DNA of 64,000 nucleotides, from positions 124,001 through 188,000 of the forward strand of contig JAIXQO010000003.1 in NCBI GenBank assembly GCA_027485695.1, written 5' to 3'. Both the position numbers and the translations under genes were made by a program. Position 1 is the stretch's first letter. The number at the start of each line of letters is the position of its first letter. This stretch comes from Pseudomonadota bacterium (GTDB lineage: Bacteria; Bdellovibrionota; UBA1018). The notes under the pieces are model-generated. The model was not told where the DNA came from, ran no database searches, and saw nothing but the letters and a program-made list of their open reading frames with translations. This document shows positions 1 to 8,132 of the stretch, one piece after another.

Positions 1-569
1 ATATCAGTGCGAACCCAGCCGGGATGCAGTAGGATCGATGCGATATCCGGGTAGTCGATAGCGAGGCTTTTTACGGCCATATTGAGGGCCGCCTTGGACA
101 TCCGGTAGCCGTACGAGCCTCCGCTGGTGTTATCGGAGAGTGATCCCATCAAGCTCGTTACATGAAACGTCTTGGGTTGCTGGGATTTTTTGAGAAGTGG
201 TAGTAACTCACGAACGACGAAAATCGGAGTGATGGTATTCACCTCAAAAGCCTGCCGGAGGTTCTCCGGTGTGAGCGTATTGAGATCGTCATCTCCCTCG
301 GGGTAGATACCCGCATTGTTAATAAGCCAGTCGATCCGATTCGTTTTGGCGAGGACTTGCTCGCGAACTGACGCGCGGCCGTTTGGATCAGATACGGATG
401 CAACGACAATCGTCAGAAGATCCGGATGCAATTTCTGAAGATTTTGTAGAGCAGGCGTTTCCATCTGACGAGTCACCGCAAATACCTGGTGGCCCTTGCC
501 TAGGAAGCTTTCGGTGAATCCAAGGCCAATACCGCGCGAAGCGCCGGTGATCAAAATAGTTTTGCTCAT
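1..569 (-). CDS. SDR-family NAD(P)-dependent oxidoreductase, 3' end cut by window edge
   Basis: Reading leftward from the ATG at 569, the first 189 codons of a short-chain dehydrogenase/reductase are present; the C-terminus lies outside the window. The N-terminus carries the dinucleotide-binding motif TGASRGIG (residues 8-15), followed by the NNAG motif that stabilises the Rossmann sheet. The catalytic serine is in the VTSLMGS stretch and the YRMSK motif supplies the catalytic Tyr and Lys. The HPGWVRTDI segment near the cut end is also typical of the family. It is probably a cytoplasmic carbonyl or alcohol oxidoreductase; the substrate cannot be told from sequence. It is transcribed away from the next gene. 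Confidence 0.9.
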   Translation of the reverse strand, partial: MSKTILITGASRGIGLGFTESFLGKGHQVFAVTRQMETPALQNLQKLHPDLLTIVVASVSDPNGRASVREQVLAKTNRIDWLINNAGIYPEGDDDLNTLTPENLRQAFEVNTITPIFVVRELLPLLKKSQQPKTFHVTSLMGSLSDNTSGGSYGYRMSKAALNMAVKSLAIDYPDIASILLHPGWVRTD

Positions 570-725
570 ATTAAGAAGCCTAATTCGCCTTTGTGGAATT
601 GTCACCTCTCTCGTTTTATTGCGGTTATATCGCATCGGGTAGCTCGGTCCTGCCTGTGTTATTCGTTTAACTGATGCGCTTCAATAATGAATGCTGAAGG
701 ACGGGGGGGCTGATAGTCTGCGCCG

Positions 726-1853
726 ATGCGCTGGATGCATAACTCAGTTCTCTGGTTCATTTCTGGTCTCTTAGCAGCGTGCTCCTTTTCTGCTCATGCG
801 AGCGATCCAATCGAGCATCTCGTACAAGCATATCAATCTTCGCAAATACTGATGATCGGGCTCTCGAATCATTCATCAAAAACACCGTATCTATATTTGA
901 ACCAGCTGTTGGAAAAAATCGGATCAGACCCTCGTCTGAAAATCATCGCACTCGAACGGCAGAACGATACGCAAGCGCTGTACGACGAACTTCTGCGCGC
1001 GCCAGTTCCGGTCGAAGACCCTTTGCCCGAAAGCGAAACCGCTCGTATGGCGAACGTCTATCCCGATTCTGGTTTTCTGCGAGAGATCGTTTGCTCGAGT
1101 CCCGAGCGCGCATTCACGATCCGAAAAATTTTTCCGGCTGTAAGAAGTGCAAATCGTCTGCGTGCGACCACCTCTGCGATTCGCGTCGTTCCGATTGACG
1201 GCATGCGTGCGGATCGAGAGCGTTTGTGGCCCGGTGTTGGAAAACCAATCACAGACCGTTGTGGGCACCGGTCGGCCGCGCAATCGACGCAGTATGTGGA
1301 GTCTTTTAATCGCGAGCAGGATACCGCCAAGAATTTCAAAGAGCGTGTTCTTGCAGTGCTTGGGCCGAACGACAAAGCCATTGTCGTCTATCACTACGGG
1401 CATATGATCCGAACGTTCTCGAGTTGCGCTCCAGGATACATGGACTCGCCCGATCAGTGGGAAACCCGAGTCACCCCAACCGGTTGGGGAGCGATGCTCG
1501 ATCGAGAAGATCCTTCGTTTCGTTTGAAATCTCATCTCGTTGTTTTTGATGAAGGTGAGAGGATGAATCCGTTCGTCAATTTTCGAGTCACGGAAGCCCT
1601 GCGGAAAAAACGTCCCGGCGAGGCCTGGGCTTTTACGACCCAAGACTTAGATCGCCAGGGTTTGAGTTTGGGTAGCGGCGTCGATGTTTTCGGTCCCTCG
1701 GCCCAAATGCTCGCGGTTTACTCGGAGTCCCTGAAATCTTCCGAAAAGCTCGATCAAATGATCGACAGCATCGTCCATATTCCGAACGTCGAGGATGAAA
1801 ACGCGATCGGCCCAGCGTCTCAGTACTACCCGGTTCTCTGTGCGTATCGCTGA
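726..1853 (+). CDS. Exported protein of unknown function
   Basis: This 375-residue protein has an N-terminal signal peptide ending near AHAS, so it is exported. The mature start (residues about 28-85) has a stretch in which a small loop (MIGLSNHSS) is followed by a helix and IIALERQ, a layout that recalls the erythromycin-esterase/ChaN type fold. A second conserved-looking segment, VVYHYGHMIR (about residue 219), adds a histidine pair. I cannot assign an enzyme activity. Start choice between 726 (MRWM) and 735 (MHNS) is open because no clear Shine-Dalgarno is seen. It stands alone, with a convergent terminator region downstream. Confidence 0.7.
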   Translation: MRWMHNSVLWFISGLLAACSFSAHASDPIEHLVQAYQSSQILMIGLSNHSSKTPYLYLNQLLEKIGSDPRLKIIALERQNDTQALYDELLRAPVPVEDPLPESETARMANVYPDSGFLREIVCSSPERAFTIRKIFPAVRSANRLRATTSAIRVVPIDGMRADRERLWPGVGKPITDRCGHRSAAQSTQYVESFNREQDTAKNFKERVLAVLGPNDKAIVVYHYGHMIRTFSSCAPGYMDSPDQWETRVTPTGWGAMLDREDPSFRLKSHLVVFDEGERMNPFVNFRVTEALRKKRPGEAWAFTTQDLDRQGLSLGSGVDVFGPSAQMLAVYSESLKSSEKLDQMIDSIVHIPNVEDENAIGPASQYYPVLCAYR

Positions 1854-1980
1854 AATACTTGCCGTAAGAATACTAAACAGCGCAAATCACCAACCATCGT
1901 AATGGTCTGTAAAAAATCGGCGGTCCCGAAGGGACGCGCACCCGCCCCGATCCCCGGGCCGAAGGACCAGCTCATGCTTT

Positions 1981-2086
1981 TTTTTTAGGAGAGAAAATCC
2001 CAGAGCGAGTCGCGCCAGGCGCACGATGCGCCGTGCTTTGGCGCGAGACACGAAGTCGTCGAGCGATGATTTTCTCTCCTAAAAAA
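1981..2086. repeat. 106-bp element bounded by 19-bp perfect inverted repeats
   Basis: The arms 1981-1999 and 2068-2086 are exact reverse complements (TTTTTTAGGAGAGAAAATC and its mate). The 68-bp core contains nested dyads: TCGCGCCA/TGGCGCGA and GGCGC/GCGCC. On either strand it would fold into one long hairpin. It lies between convergent genes, next to the terminator of the barrel gene. No target-site duplication flanks it. It could be a miniature mobile element, a structured RNA or a cruciform; a second, sequence-unrelated element of the same build lies at 43998-44096. Confidence 0.75.
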
Positions 2087-2121
2087 CACTACGGGGGAAA
2101 ACTCGCGAAAGTTTTCCCCCG
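2081..2121 (-). terminator. Rho-independent terminator of the barrel gene
   Basis: Read leftward, a 12-bp perfect stem (2110-2121 with 2092-2103) closes on a 6-base loop and is followed five bases later by a run of six T. It ends transcription of the gene starting at 3362. The T-run is shared with the right arm of the 106-bp inverted-repeat element. Confidence 0.65.
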
Positions 2122-2210
2122 GGGGTGTGATGTCTCGTGTTCGGAGAGAATGAGAGACACCGCAATCGAAGACGCTTTGGGACGTCTAACTGATGACTAA
2201 GAACTCAAGA

Positions 2211-3362
2211 CTAGAGGATCGAAGCCAGGAGGTTGAAACCCCACTGTGCGGTGTTCATCGAGATCTTGTTACCGGTGTAGATGTCGACCCATGGGTTGAA
2301 CACCAGTTTCGGCGTGATGTTGTAAGAGAGCGAAGGCTCGAGGTACGTGCCTTGGCGGACGAACTTGAACAGAGAAGTTCCGTAGTCGTTCGCAGCCGTC
2401 ATGTCGTAACCCATCGTGAGTTGTAGCGAGTCGCTCACGTTGTAGTTCAAAGCTAAGAAGGACTCGTAGAACACCGCTTCGCGACCGTTCTGGAATTCGC
2501 GTTCACGAACGCGGAAACGAACGATGTTGGATGCCGTGAAGTTCACTTTTGGGCTGAAGTCATAGCTGATGTTGTGACCGCTGCGGATGACGTGGCGCTT
2601 GTTCTTGTATTTGCCGGTTGCAACGTCGCGTCTGCAGTTGAGGCCCGCGCCGCCGCACTTCAGATCGTCAGTGACAGCTGGGTAGAAACGTACGTCGCCG
2701 TTTAGGAGGAATGCACCTTTTTTGATGATTGCGCCGTTCGCGTAACGAACATAGGACGCCATCGGTTTAGCGGTGACGTTCGGCGATTTTTCACCGTCGA
2801 TCGTCGTGCCTGCCAAGGTCAGGAACCCAGCGTGAGCAGAAACCGAGTGACCGGGGGCAACACGGTAACCGAGGACCACCTGGCTCTCGAGGCGAGCGTT
2901 AGCGGCGTTGTTACCGGTCGTTGGATCCGGTTGAGCCATTTTGAAAGGCTCGCTGAGTTGAGAACCATAGTAGGAGTTGTTGATGTTGAGGATGACCTTG
3001 GATAGTGCCGAAGGCGTCGTCGCAGGAGCCGTTGATTGGCTCACAGACGTGCCGGTCGTTGGTGCTGCGGTCGTAGCAGCTGCAGAGGCATCCGTATCGC
3101 TCTTCTTGCCAGCGTTTGCGTCCAATTCGACTTCGACGCCATCGATCAAGGCAGCCTTCTCAGTAGCAGATGCTGAGGTCGAGATTGCGTCAGATTTCTT
3201 AGCTCCGACTTTTGTGGATTTCTTGATTTTCTTTTTTGCGATCCCGCCCGTTTTACGAAGTGTCGATTTTTCGTTCACGGATTCAAGAGCGTGACTGTTT
3301 GCGCTGACAAGTGCAGAAGCGGTCAGAATCGTGATCGCTCCGAGATAAAAACTGCGTTTCAT
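2211..3362 (-). CDS. Outer-membrane beta-barrel protein with low-complexity linker
   Basis: The 383-residue protein begins with a signal peptide (MKRSFYLGAITILTASALVS). Residues about 35-115 form a Lys/Ala/Thr/Ser-rich low-complexity segment that is probably disordered and periplasmic. From about residue 120 to the C-terminus there are alternating hydrophobic strands with aromatic ends (VILNINNSYYGS, SYVRYANG, LTMGYDMTA, WGFNLLASIL), the pattern of an outer-membrane barrel of roughly 10-12 strands. No known porin family is recognised. A G-rich Shine-Dalgarno precedes the ATG and a strong terminator follows, so it is probably a well-expressed single gene. Confidence 0.75.
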   Translation of the reverse strand: MKRSFYLGAITILTASALVSANSHALESVNEKSTLRKTGGIAKKKIKKSTKVGAKKSDAISTSASATEKAALIDGVEVELDANAGKKSDTDASAAATTAAPTTGTSVSQSTAPATTPSALSKVILNINNSYYGSQLSEPFKMAQPDPTTGNNAANARLESQVVLGYRVAPGHSVSAHAGFLTLAGTTIDGEKSPNVTAKPMASYVRYANGAIIKKGAFLLNGDVRFYPAVTDDLKCGGAGLNCRRDVATGKYKNKRHVIRSGHNISYDFSPKVNFTASNIVRFRVREREFQNGREAVFYESFLALNYNVSDSLQLTMGYDMTAANDYGTSLFKFVRQGTYLEPSLSYNITPKLVFNPWVDIYTGNKISMNTAQWGFNLLASIL

Positions 3363-3400
3363 GGATCATTCCCCCAAAAACATTTTGTTTCGTAGGTCTG

Positions 3401-3598
3401 TTATTCACAGACGTTCGACAGCTGAGCAAAACCTTTGCCAGCCGAGGTGACATGAACCAAATTTGTGGCGCTACGGAAAGTGAGGATCGCGTCGAACGGG
3501 GTATTCGTTTCAAAAAAATTAAAATCACAGCCTAAAAAGGCTCTAATCTGTTCATAATTAAATGCAGTGGGTGAATGTTTTTTAATGACGCTAAGCAT
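3401..3598 (-). CDS. Possible small protein upstream of the barrel gene
   Basis: A 65-codon frame ends 38 bases before the barrel gene on the same strand. The second half uses G/C-ending codons like its neighbours, but there is no Shine-Dalgarno and no recognised family, and the first half is A+T-rich. It may equally be part of the barrel gene's 5' leader. Kept as a weak candidate. Confidence 0.25.
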   Translation of the reverse strand: MLSVIKKHSPTAFNYEQIRAFLGCDFNFFETNTPFDAILTFRSATNLVHVTSAGKGFAQLSNVCE

Positions 3599-3607
3599 TT
3601 AAATGCG

Positions 3608-3745
3608 ATGCGTAAATTGAAGAGCGGTGGAATCATACTGGCACTATTCATCGCAGTTGGGGCCAGTCTGGATCGGTGCGATTCGGGCAAGTTGGGTAAT
3701 AGCGCGGTGCATCTAGAGTCAGCACTTCAGATTTGGATCATCTGA
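3608..3745 (+). CDS. Possible 45-residue membrane or secreted peptide
   Basis: An ATG-started 45-codon frame encodes a basic N-terminus (MRKLKSG) followed by a hydrophobic stretch (IILALFIAVGAS), like a signal peptide or a single membrane span, then a short polar tail ending at a TGA. There is no good ribosome-binding site. It is one of the few things that could explain the 478-bp gap between the divergent genes at 3362 and 3847. Confidence 0.2.
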   Translation: MRKLKSGGIILALFIAVGASLDRCDSGKLGNSAVHLESALQIWII

Positions 3746-3846
3746 CAGCCTCTCGATCCGCAGCCCGAGCGGCCAGGCATTTACCGATCAAACCCTGACC
3801 GTTCCCTAAAGCGTCGAATCCGTTCTCGCTTCGTACGCTAGTGGTA

Positions 3847-4926
3847 ATGAAAAAAATGAGTTCATGGATGGACGGATGGATTCGAAGCATTCTCCTCGGT
3901 ACGGTCGGAATTGGCCTCTTTTCTATGAATGTCGCAAGCGCGGATGATCAATGGAACGTGGTCTTTCTGACTCTGGACGGAGTAAGAGCCGAAGAGTTTT
4001 TTCACGGGGTTCGATTTCCACGGCGAACGAAGGAAACCGGGCATGCGTTTCCCTTATTTTGGGAACGCACCGCCCAGCACGCGATGATTTTTGGAGACGA
4101 TGATGCTCGCATGCGGATCTCCAATCCCTATTCTGTGAGCTTGCCGGGATATCAATCGATTTTCACGGGACGAAGTCAGGGTTCGAAATGTCGAGGCAAT
4201 GGCGACGACTGCCAGCCTCTGAGTGAATCAACGTTTCTTGAGCGAGCCAAAAATGACCTCAAACTCAAGTCTTCGGAAGTCGCCGTGATTGCATCCTGGA
4301 CGGAGTATCGTCGCGCCGTGGAAAAAAACGCGAATAGTTTTTATGTGAATGTCGGCCAAGAACCGATGATTGACCCCGAGAATCCCAAAGAGTTGCCCGA
4401 GTCACTCGGACAGTTGAACCAAGAGCAGAAAAAAAACTTAGCACCCTGGGCGCCTACGCGTTCTGACCGATTCACGTTTGACTATGCGCTTTGGTATTTA
4501 AAAGAGAAGCAGCCGCGGATGCTCGTGATCGGATTGAACGATGCGGACGAGTTGGCCCATCACGGGCGATACGACTCCTATTTTAAGACCCTCCGAAAAT
4601 ACGACGAATGGATTGAGCGTCTCCGTGAAACGCTAGGTCAGCTCGGTGAATATGGTCGCAAAACCGCGCTCATCGTAACCACGGATCATGGACGAGGAAA
4701 AGGTGTGTTCTGGTCGCAACACGCGCGTGTCTTGGCAGCATCCGCTTGGGTCTGGGCATTTGTGGTTCCACCCGAAGAACTCACGGATCGAGTCACACGT
4801 CGTAACACGGGAACTTACGCGCATGCCGACATCCGTCCGACGGTTGAGAAGTTGTTGGGACTCGAAACGAAAAAGGCGGGACCCGGCCAATCGTGGATTG
4901 AGTCAGTTGATTCGACAGCCGATTGA
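3847..4926 (+). CDS. Exported alkaline-phosphatase-superfamily hydrolase
   Basis: This protein of about 359 residues has a signal peptide ending near VASA. The mature part follows the alkaline phosphatase/sulfatase/phosphodiesterase fold: VVFLTLDGVRAEEF supplies the first metal-binding Asp, SLPGYQSIFTG holds the likely nucleophile region, LNDADELAHHGRYD supplies a second Asp/His pair, and VTTDHGRG supplies Asp-His of the second metal site, with a late His in YAHADIRPT. It should hydrolyse a phosphate or sulfate ester in the periplasm; the substrate is unknown. Starts at GTG 3841, ATG 3847 and ATG 3856 are all possible; 3847 is used as the first ATG. Confidence 0.75.
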   Translation: MKKMSSWMDGWIRSILLGTVGIGLFSMNVASADDQWNVVFLTLDGVRAEEFFHGVRFPRRTKETGHAFPLFWERTAQHAMIFGDDDARMRISNPYSVSLPGYQSIFTGRSQGSKCRGNGDDCQPLSESTFLERAKNDLKLKSSEVAVIASWTEYRRAVEKNANSFYVNVGQEPMIDPENPKELPESLGQLNQEQKKNLAPWAPTRSDRFTFDYALWYLKEKQPRMLVIGLNDADELAHHGRYDSYFKTLRKYDEWIERLRETLGQLGEYGRKTALIVTTDHGRGKGVFWSQHARVLAASAWVWAFVVPPEELTDRVTRRNTGTYAHADIRPTVEKLLGLETKKAGPGQSWIESVDSTAD

Positions 4927-4980
4927 CGGTGCTTTTGAAACCGGTTTGCGAGTCCTGTTTCGATGTTACTATAAGGTTAT

Positions 4981-5604
4981 ATGGTGATCCGTTCCTATCG
5001 TGCGCGACTGTATTGCGCAGCGATTCTGCTGGGAGTGTTCGGCGGGAGTTGCGCTTCGACTCGTCAATTACCGCAAGTTCACATCGGCGCCAATAAGCTC
5101 CAAGTTACCAGTTTTCGAGAAGCCGGAGAAAAAGCAAACGGCCCCGTGATCAATTTTGATTTTCGTTATGATGGCGAACTGACGAGCGAGAGTTCACGTA
5201 TTGAACTCTCTAAAAAAGAAAAGCGTTATGGCTATTTTGATATGTTCACGTTGCCGGAGGGGACCCATTCCAAGAAACATCTGCGTCTTTGCGCCGTTCC
5301 GCGCTCGACTCTGATGGGCTTAGGACCCCGTTACGCGCCCGCGGTCAGTTTTATTTTGCTCGGGATGAATGGCGAGGCGTTTCTCGACAAGAAGAAAAAA
5401 ATCATTGGCAAAGGCGTCTGGCGTTCGGGCACCGAGGCTTGCCACACCTTTGCAATTCCTCAAATCGATAAGCCGATCAAGCTGATGATCTATTCAGATA
5501 GCCAGTATCATCAGGGAAGCGGTCATTTGATTGTGAGCGGTTTTGACCAGACCATCGCAGGATCGGATGTCGGTCGGTATTCATTCTCTTTTGACGAAGA
5601 GTAA
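4981..5604 (+). CDS. Probable lipoprotein of unknown function
   Basis: The 207-residue product starts with a basic n-region and a hydrophobic stretch ending in FGGSCAS, a loose lipobox that would place the lipidated Cys near residue 25. The mature part is beta-rich and polar with no recognised motif. It starts 54 bases after the phosphatase-like gene on the same strand and may be co-transcribed with it. No function is proposed. Confidence 0.65.
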   Translation: MVIRSYRARLYCAAILLGVFGGSCASTRQLPQVHIGANKLQVTSFREAGEKANGPVINFDFRYDGELTSESSRIELSKKEKRYGYFDMFTLPEGTHSKKHLRLCAVPRSTLMGLGPRYAPAVSFILLGMNGEAFLDKKKKIIGKGVWRSGTEACHTFAIPQIDKPIKLMIYSDSQYHQGSGHLIVSGFDQTIAGSDVGRYSFSFDEE

Positions 5605-5715
5605 CAGATGTAACGGGCGAAACTCATTGCGGGAGTGCGCGAACCATCCCCCAAAATTGTTGTTTCGTTTTGTCGCGGTGCTAGCCACGAACTGAAACGC
5701 TCTCAAGAGAACCAC

Positions 5716-5743
5716 TTGCTCCCAAAGCGTTCGTAACTATATA
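5716..5743 (+). promoter_or_regulatory. Candidate sigma-70-type promoter
   Basis: TTGCTC and TATATA are separated by 16 bases, upstream of the gene at 5769. The -10 element overlaps the left arm of the inverted repeat described at 5739-5770. Confidence 0.4.
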
Positions 5744-5770
5744 GGCGTCCGAGTCCAAAGGAGCCTATAT
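5739..5770 (+). promoter_or_regulatory. Inverted repeat spanning the -10 region and start codon
   Basis: ATATAGGC (5739-5746) is the exact reverse complement of GCCTATAT (5763-5770). The right arm includes the last base of the AAAGGAG ribosome-binding site (5757-5763) and the first two bases of the ATG at 5769. If transcription starts upstream, the hairpin would mask the start codon; if it starts at the promoter above, the dyad is more likely a protein-binding operator. Confidence 0.4.
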
Positions 5771-6668
5771 GCAAAAAAGATCCGTTCTCTTGTTTGTTTT
5801 GGCGATAGCATCTGGTTTGAGTTCCGGCTCTGCCCGTGCCGATTCTAAAAAGTTCGAAAATTACTTCGAGTCCAATCCGACTCCCGTTGAGTTAGAAGAC
5901 TATTGGACCTGGGGTGAATCGAGTCGTGAGTTCATGAACACGCTCGACGTCGTCAGCGAGGCCGAGCGACTTTGTTCAAGAGTCGTCAATCCACAGCTGA
6001 GAAACCTATTCTTTGAAATCTTCACGAATTATTTAGCGAATAATCCGAACTCCAATGTTCAAACGGCAATTGCCCGGTTTTCTAAAGTCATGGCCATGGC
6101 TATGAAAGAATCGGCGGGAGTGCCAGCCGTCATCGCAGATATGCGTTTAAATGGATCGGCGCTTTCGATGCGTCTTTACTCAGCGGACAATCGACGTCGA
6201 GAGCGGGGAACGACCTATCGTAGCTCACTCTCGTCCCAGCGTACGCTCTTGGCCAACAAGTCGATTCGTTTCAATCAACAGACCAATTTTGGTCTCCTCC
6301 AAATGTCAGCTGACCGAATGATGCCCGTGTTCTTGGGGAATATCATTGCTCGCATGCACCCGGAGTTGAAACAGCTCGCTGCCTCGAACCCAAGCGAACT
6401 CTATGATCGCTGCGGAGCGAGCTGGGGATATCATGACGATCGCTCCGAAGTGGAGCGAGAGTACTTCGAACTCACCAAGTGTGATCCAAGCTATCGATCG
6501 GCAGCAGGGGTGAAATGTTTTGGCCGTTGGATGATGCTTTGTCCGACGATGAACGTATCACTCGCGCTTGCTACGACCGATCGCTATTTCCAAACCCGGA
6601 ATGTTAAACCGGTTTGTGCGGCTTCGTTCAAGGTACTCGCTCGAGCGATTTTAACTAAGGTCGAATGA
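5769..6668 (+). CDS. Exported lytic-transglycosylase-like protein
   Basis: A 299-residue protein with a signal peptide ending at ARA-D. Residues 109-116 (AMAMKESAG) place Glu114 in the ES context of the catalytic motif of goose-lysozyme-like/SLT transglycosylases, and residues 173-179 (NFGLLQM) match their GLMQ motif, about 60 residues later. This suggests cleavage of peptidoglycan glycan strands in the periplasm. The rest is divergent, with several Cys that could form disulphides, so the call rests on two short motifs. It overlaps the convergent gene by 14 bases. Confidence 0.55.
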   Translation: MQKRSVLLFVLAIASGLSSGSARADSKKFENYFESNPTPVELEDYWTWGESSREFMNTLDVVSEAERLCSRVVNPQLRNLFFEIFTNYLANNPNSNVQTAIARFSKVMAMAMKESAGVPAVIADMRLNGSALSMRLYSADNRRRERGTTYRSSLSSQRTLLANKSIRFNQQTNFGLLQMSADRMMPVFLGNIIARMHPELKQLAASNPSELYDRCGASWGYHDDRSEVEREYFELTKCDPSYRSAAGVKCFGRWMMLCPTMNVSLALATTDRYFQTRNVKPVCAASFKVLARAILTKVE

Positions 6669-7488
6669 GTGAAACGGCGAGAGAGACGATTTCGTCCTCT
6701 CGCCCGTCGTCACATGACTCCATGAACCGCGTGAGCGTTTCGATGAGTTGCAACTTCAGTTCTGGTAATCGTTCCTTACGCACCCCGAAGCTTGCGACGT
6801 AGTAGAGTTGTTCGGAATCCGAGAAATTCTTTCGCGATTTACGAATCGATTTTTGAACGACGTCTTGAAAGTGGTCGCGGATCATTTCGCCGTGGAGGTT
6901 CGGATCAAGTAGGACGTGGCGATGGACCACGCTCCACTCGCCCTGAAGTTCCTGAACGAGACCCGCAGCCTGCATAGATTGCAATGTCATCGTAACGAGT
7001 TTGGGGGCGAGCCCCAATTTCATGACCAACCCGTGGGTTGTTTTTTCAATTCCCAGTGCTGCAAAAACTAGCGGCCAGTATTTGAGAGTTTTTTGATGAG
7101 TCGGTGAGGGCATCCTGATTGGCTCGGCATACTGCTTGCGCTGACCCTTGATTTCGTTTGCGCGTTTTTTCTTCTCGATCTGAGCGCGTGCTTTTTCAAG
7201 CGGCAGCGCGGGAATGAAATCCGGATTTTCGAGCGCGAATAGGGATCGCATCAGTTCGCGCTCTTCGCGGTTGAAACCGAACGCCTGTGCGAACGGAGAG
7301 AGTGCCTTAATGCTGAGGGATTTCTTGCCCTGGAATACTTCTCGAACGTAGCTGCGGGCGGAGAAACCCGCACGTCTGGCAAAACCGGAATAAGAAAAAT
7401 CCGGTTCCGAATTTTTTAGTACATGCTCGGCACGTCTTAAAAATTCAGAACCGGAACTGGAATCCAAGAGGGCTTGAGTAAGTGACAA
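6655..7488 (-). CDS. TIGR02147-family transcriptional regulator-like protein
   Basis: This 277-residue protein has the layout of the TIGR02147 family (DUF4423), common in Bdellovibrio and Fibrobacter: an N-terminal Cro-like helix-turn-helix (residues about 30-75, with SYSGFARRAGFSARSYVREVFQG and the LSIKALSPFAQAFGF helix) and a C-terminal winged-helix-like domain that begins about residue 130 (KYWPLVFAAL) and carries the repeated TMTLQSMQAAGLVQ element. The family is thought to regulate transcription, but ligands and targets are mostly unknown. The next gene downstream is convergent; the gene upstream (8042) lies 23 bases away on the same strand. Confidence 0.8.
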   Translation of the reverse strand: MSLTQALLDSSSGSEFLRRAEHVLKNSEPDFSYSGFARRAGFSARSYVREVFQGKKSLSIKALSPFAQAFGFNREERELMRSLFALENPDFIPALPLEKARAQIEKKKRANEIKGQRKQYAEPIRMPSPTHQKTLKYWPLVFAALGIEKTTHGLVMKLGLAPKLVTMTLQSMQAAGLVQELQGEWSVVHRHVLLDPNLHGEMIRDHFQDVVQKSIRKSRKNFSDSEQLYYVASFGVRKERLPELKLQLIETLTRFMESCDDGREDEIVSLAVSLIRP

Positions 7489-7511
7489 ACTAAACTCCTC
7501 GAAAGCTGGAT

Positions 7512-8042
7512 TTAGTTATGGCCGCCCATACCTGGGCCGGGCAGCGGTCCTGGGACCGGAGGTACTGGGAGGTCATAACAACGAATCATGAGTGGTCGAG
7601 GAGGAGTGGCTCCTCGTCTCCAGGTGGAGAATGAGCCAGCTAGCGGAAATACGGGATCGTTGTTCGGGCCAACCACGATGCTGGATTGCAACCCCATGCC
7701 GGGTGTCGGTGGGAAATCGAAGTGGTAACGGATCTCGAAGCGATTCGGTCCGATGAGTTCCATGACTGATGCATTCACCTGGCTGGTTCGAACAGACCCA
7801 TCTTGTAAAAAGACCTGAACCTGAGCGGGAGAAGGGCGGTTGGTGTCGATCATGACCGGAAGATTGCGAGATGCTCGCGCTGGATCGATGCCGACGATTC
7901 GAATTGCAACCACCGCGGTCACTTCGGCAGGTTGCGGAGTGCAGAGCTGAGGTTCAAATCGAACGACTTGAGCTGATGCTAGGGACGTCAGTGCGAGACC
8001 GAAAATGGCGCTCAGAATGGCGTGGAAACGAAAACGGATCAT
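7512..8042 (-). CDS. Exported protein of unknown function
   Basis: The start at 8042 is preferred because GGAGGT lies six bases upstream and the product then begins with a clean signal peptide (MIRFRFHAILSAIFGLALTS). A longer frame reaches 8093 but has no ribosome-binding site. The mature protein of about 150 residues is beta-rich, with two Cys (CTPQ, RCYD) likely to be paired, and ends in a Pro/Gly tail (PVPGPLPGPGMGGHN). No family is recognised. It lies just upstream of the TIGR02147 regulator and may share its transcript. Confidence 0.7.
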   Translation of the reverse strand: MIRFRFHAILSAIFGLALTSLASAQVVRFEPQLCTPQPAEVTAVVAIRIVGIDPARASRNLPVMIDTNRPSPAQVQVFLQDGSVRTSQVNASVMELIGPNRFEIRYHFDFPPTPGMGLQSSIVVGPNNDPVFPLAGSFSTWRRGATPPRPLMIRCYDLPVPPVPGPLPGPGMGGHN

Positions 8043-8110
8043 AAGACCTCCAATCGATGGGAGGCTTGTATGATCTAAGCGTTTGAAATGCAAAGTGCTT
8101 TTAGTGTCTG

Positions 8111-8132
8111 AATGTACTCTTTTGAGTACATT
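8111..8132. promoter_or_regulatory. 22-bp perfect dyad, possible operator
   Basis: AATGTACTC and GAGTACATT flank a TTTT centre. The dyad sits between two leftward genes, about 70 bases upstream of the ATG at 8042 and touching the stop codon of the gene at 8131. No T-run follows on the minus strand, so a regulator-binding site is more likely than a terminator. Confidence 0.4.
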
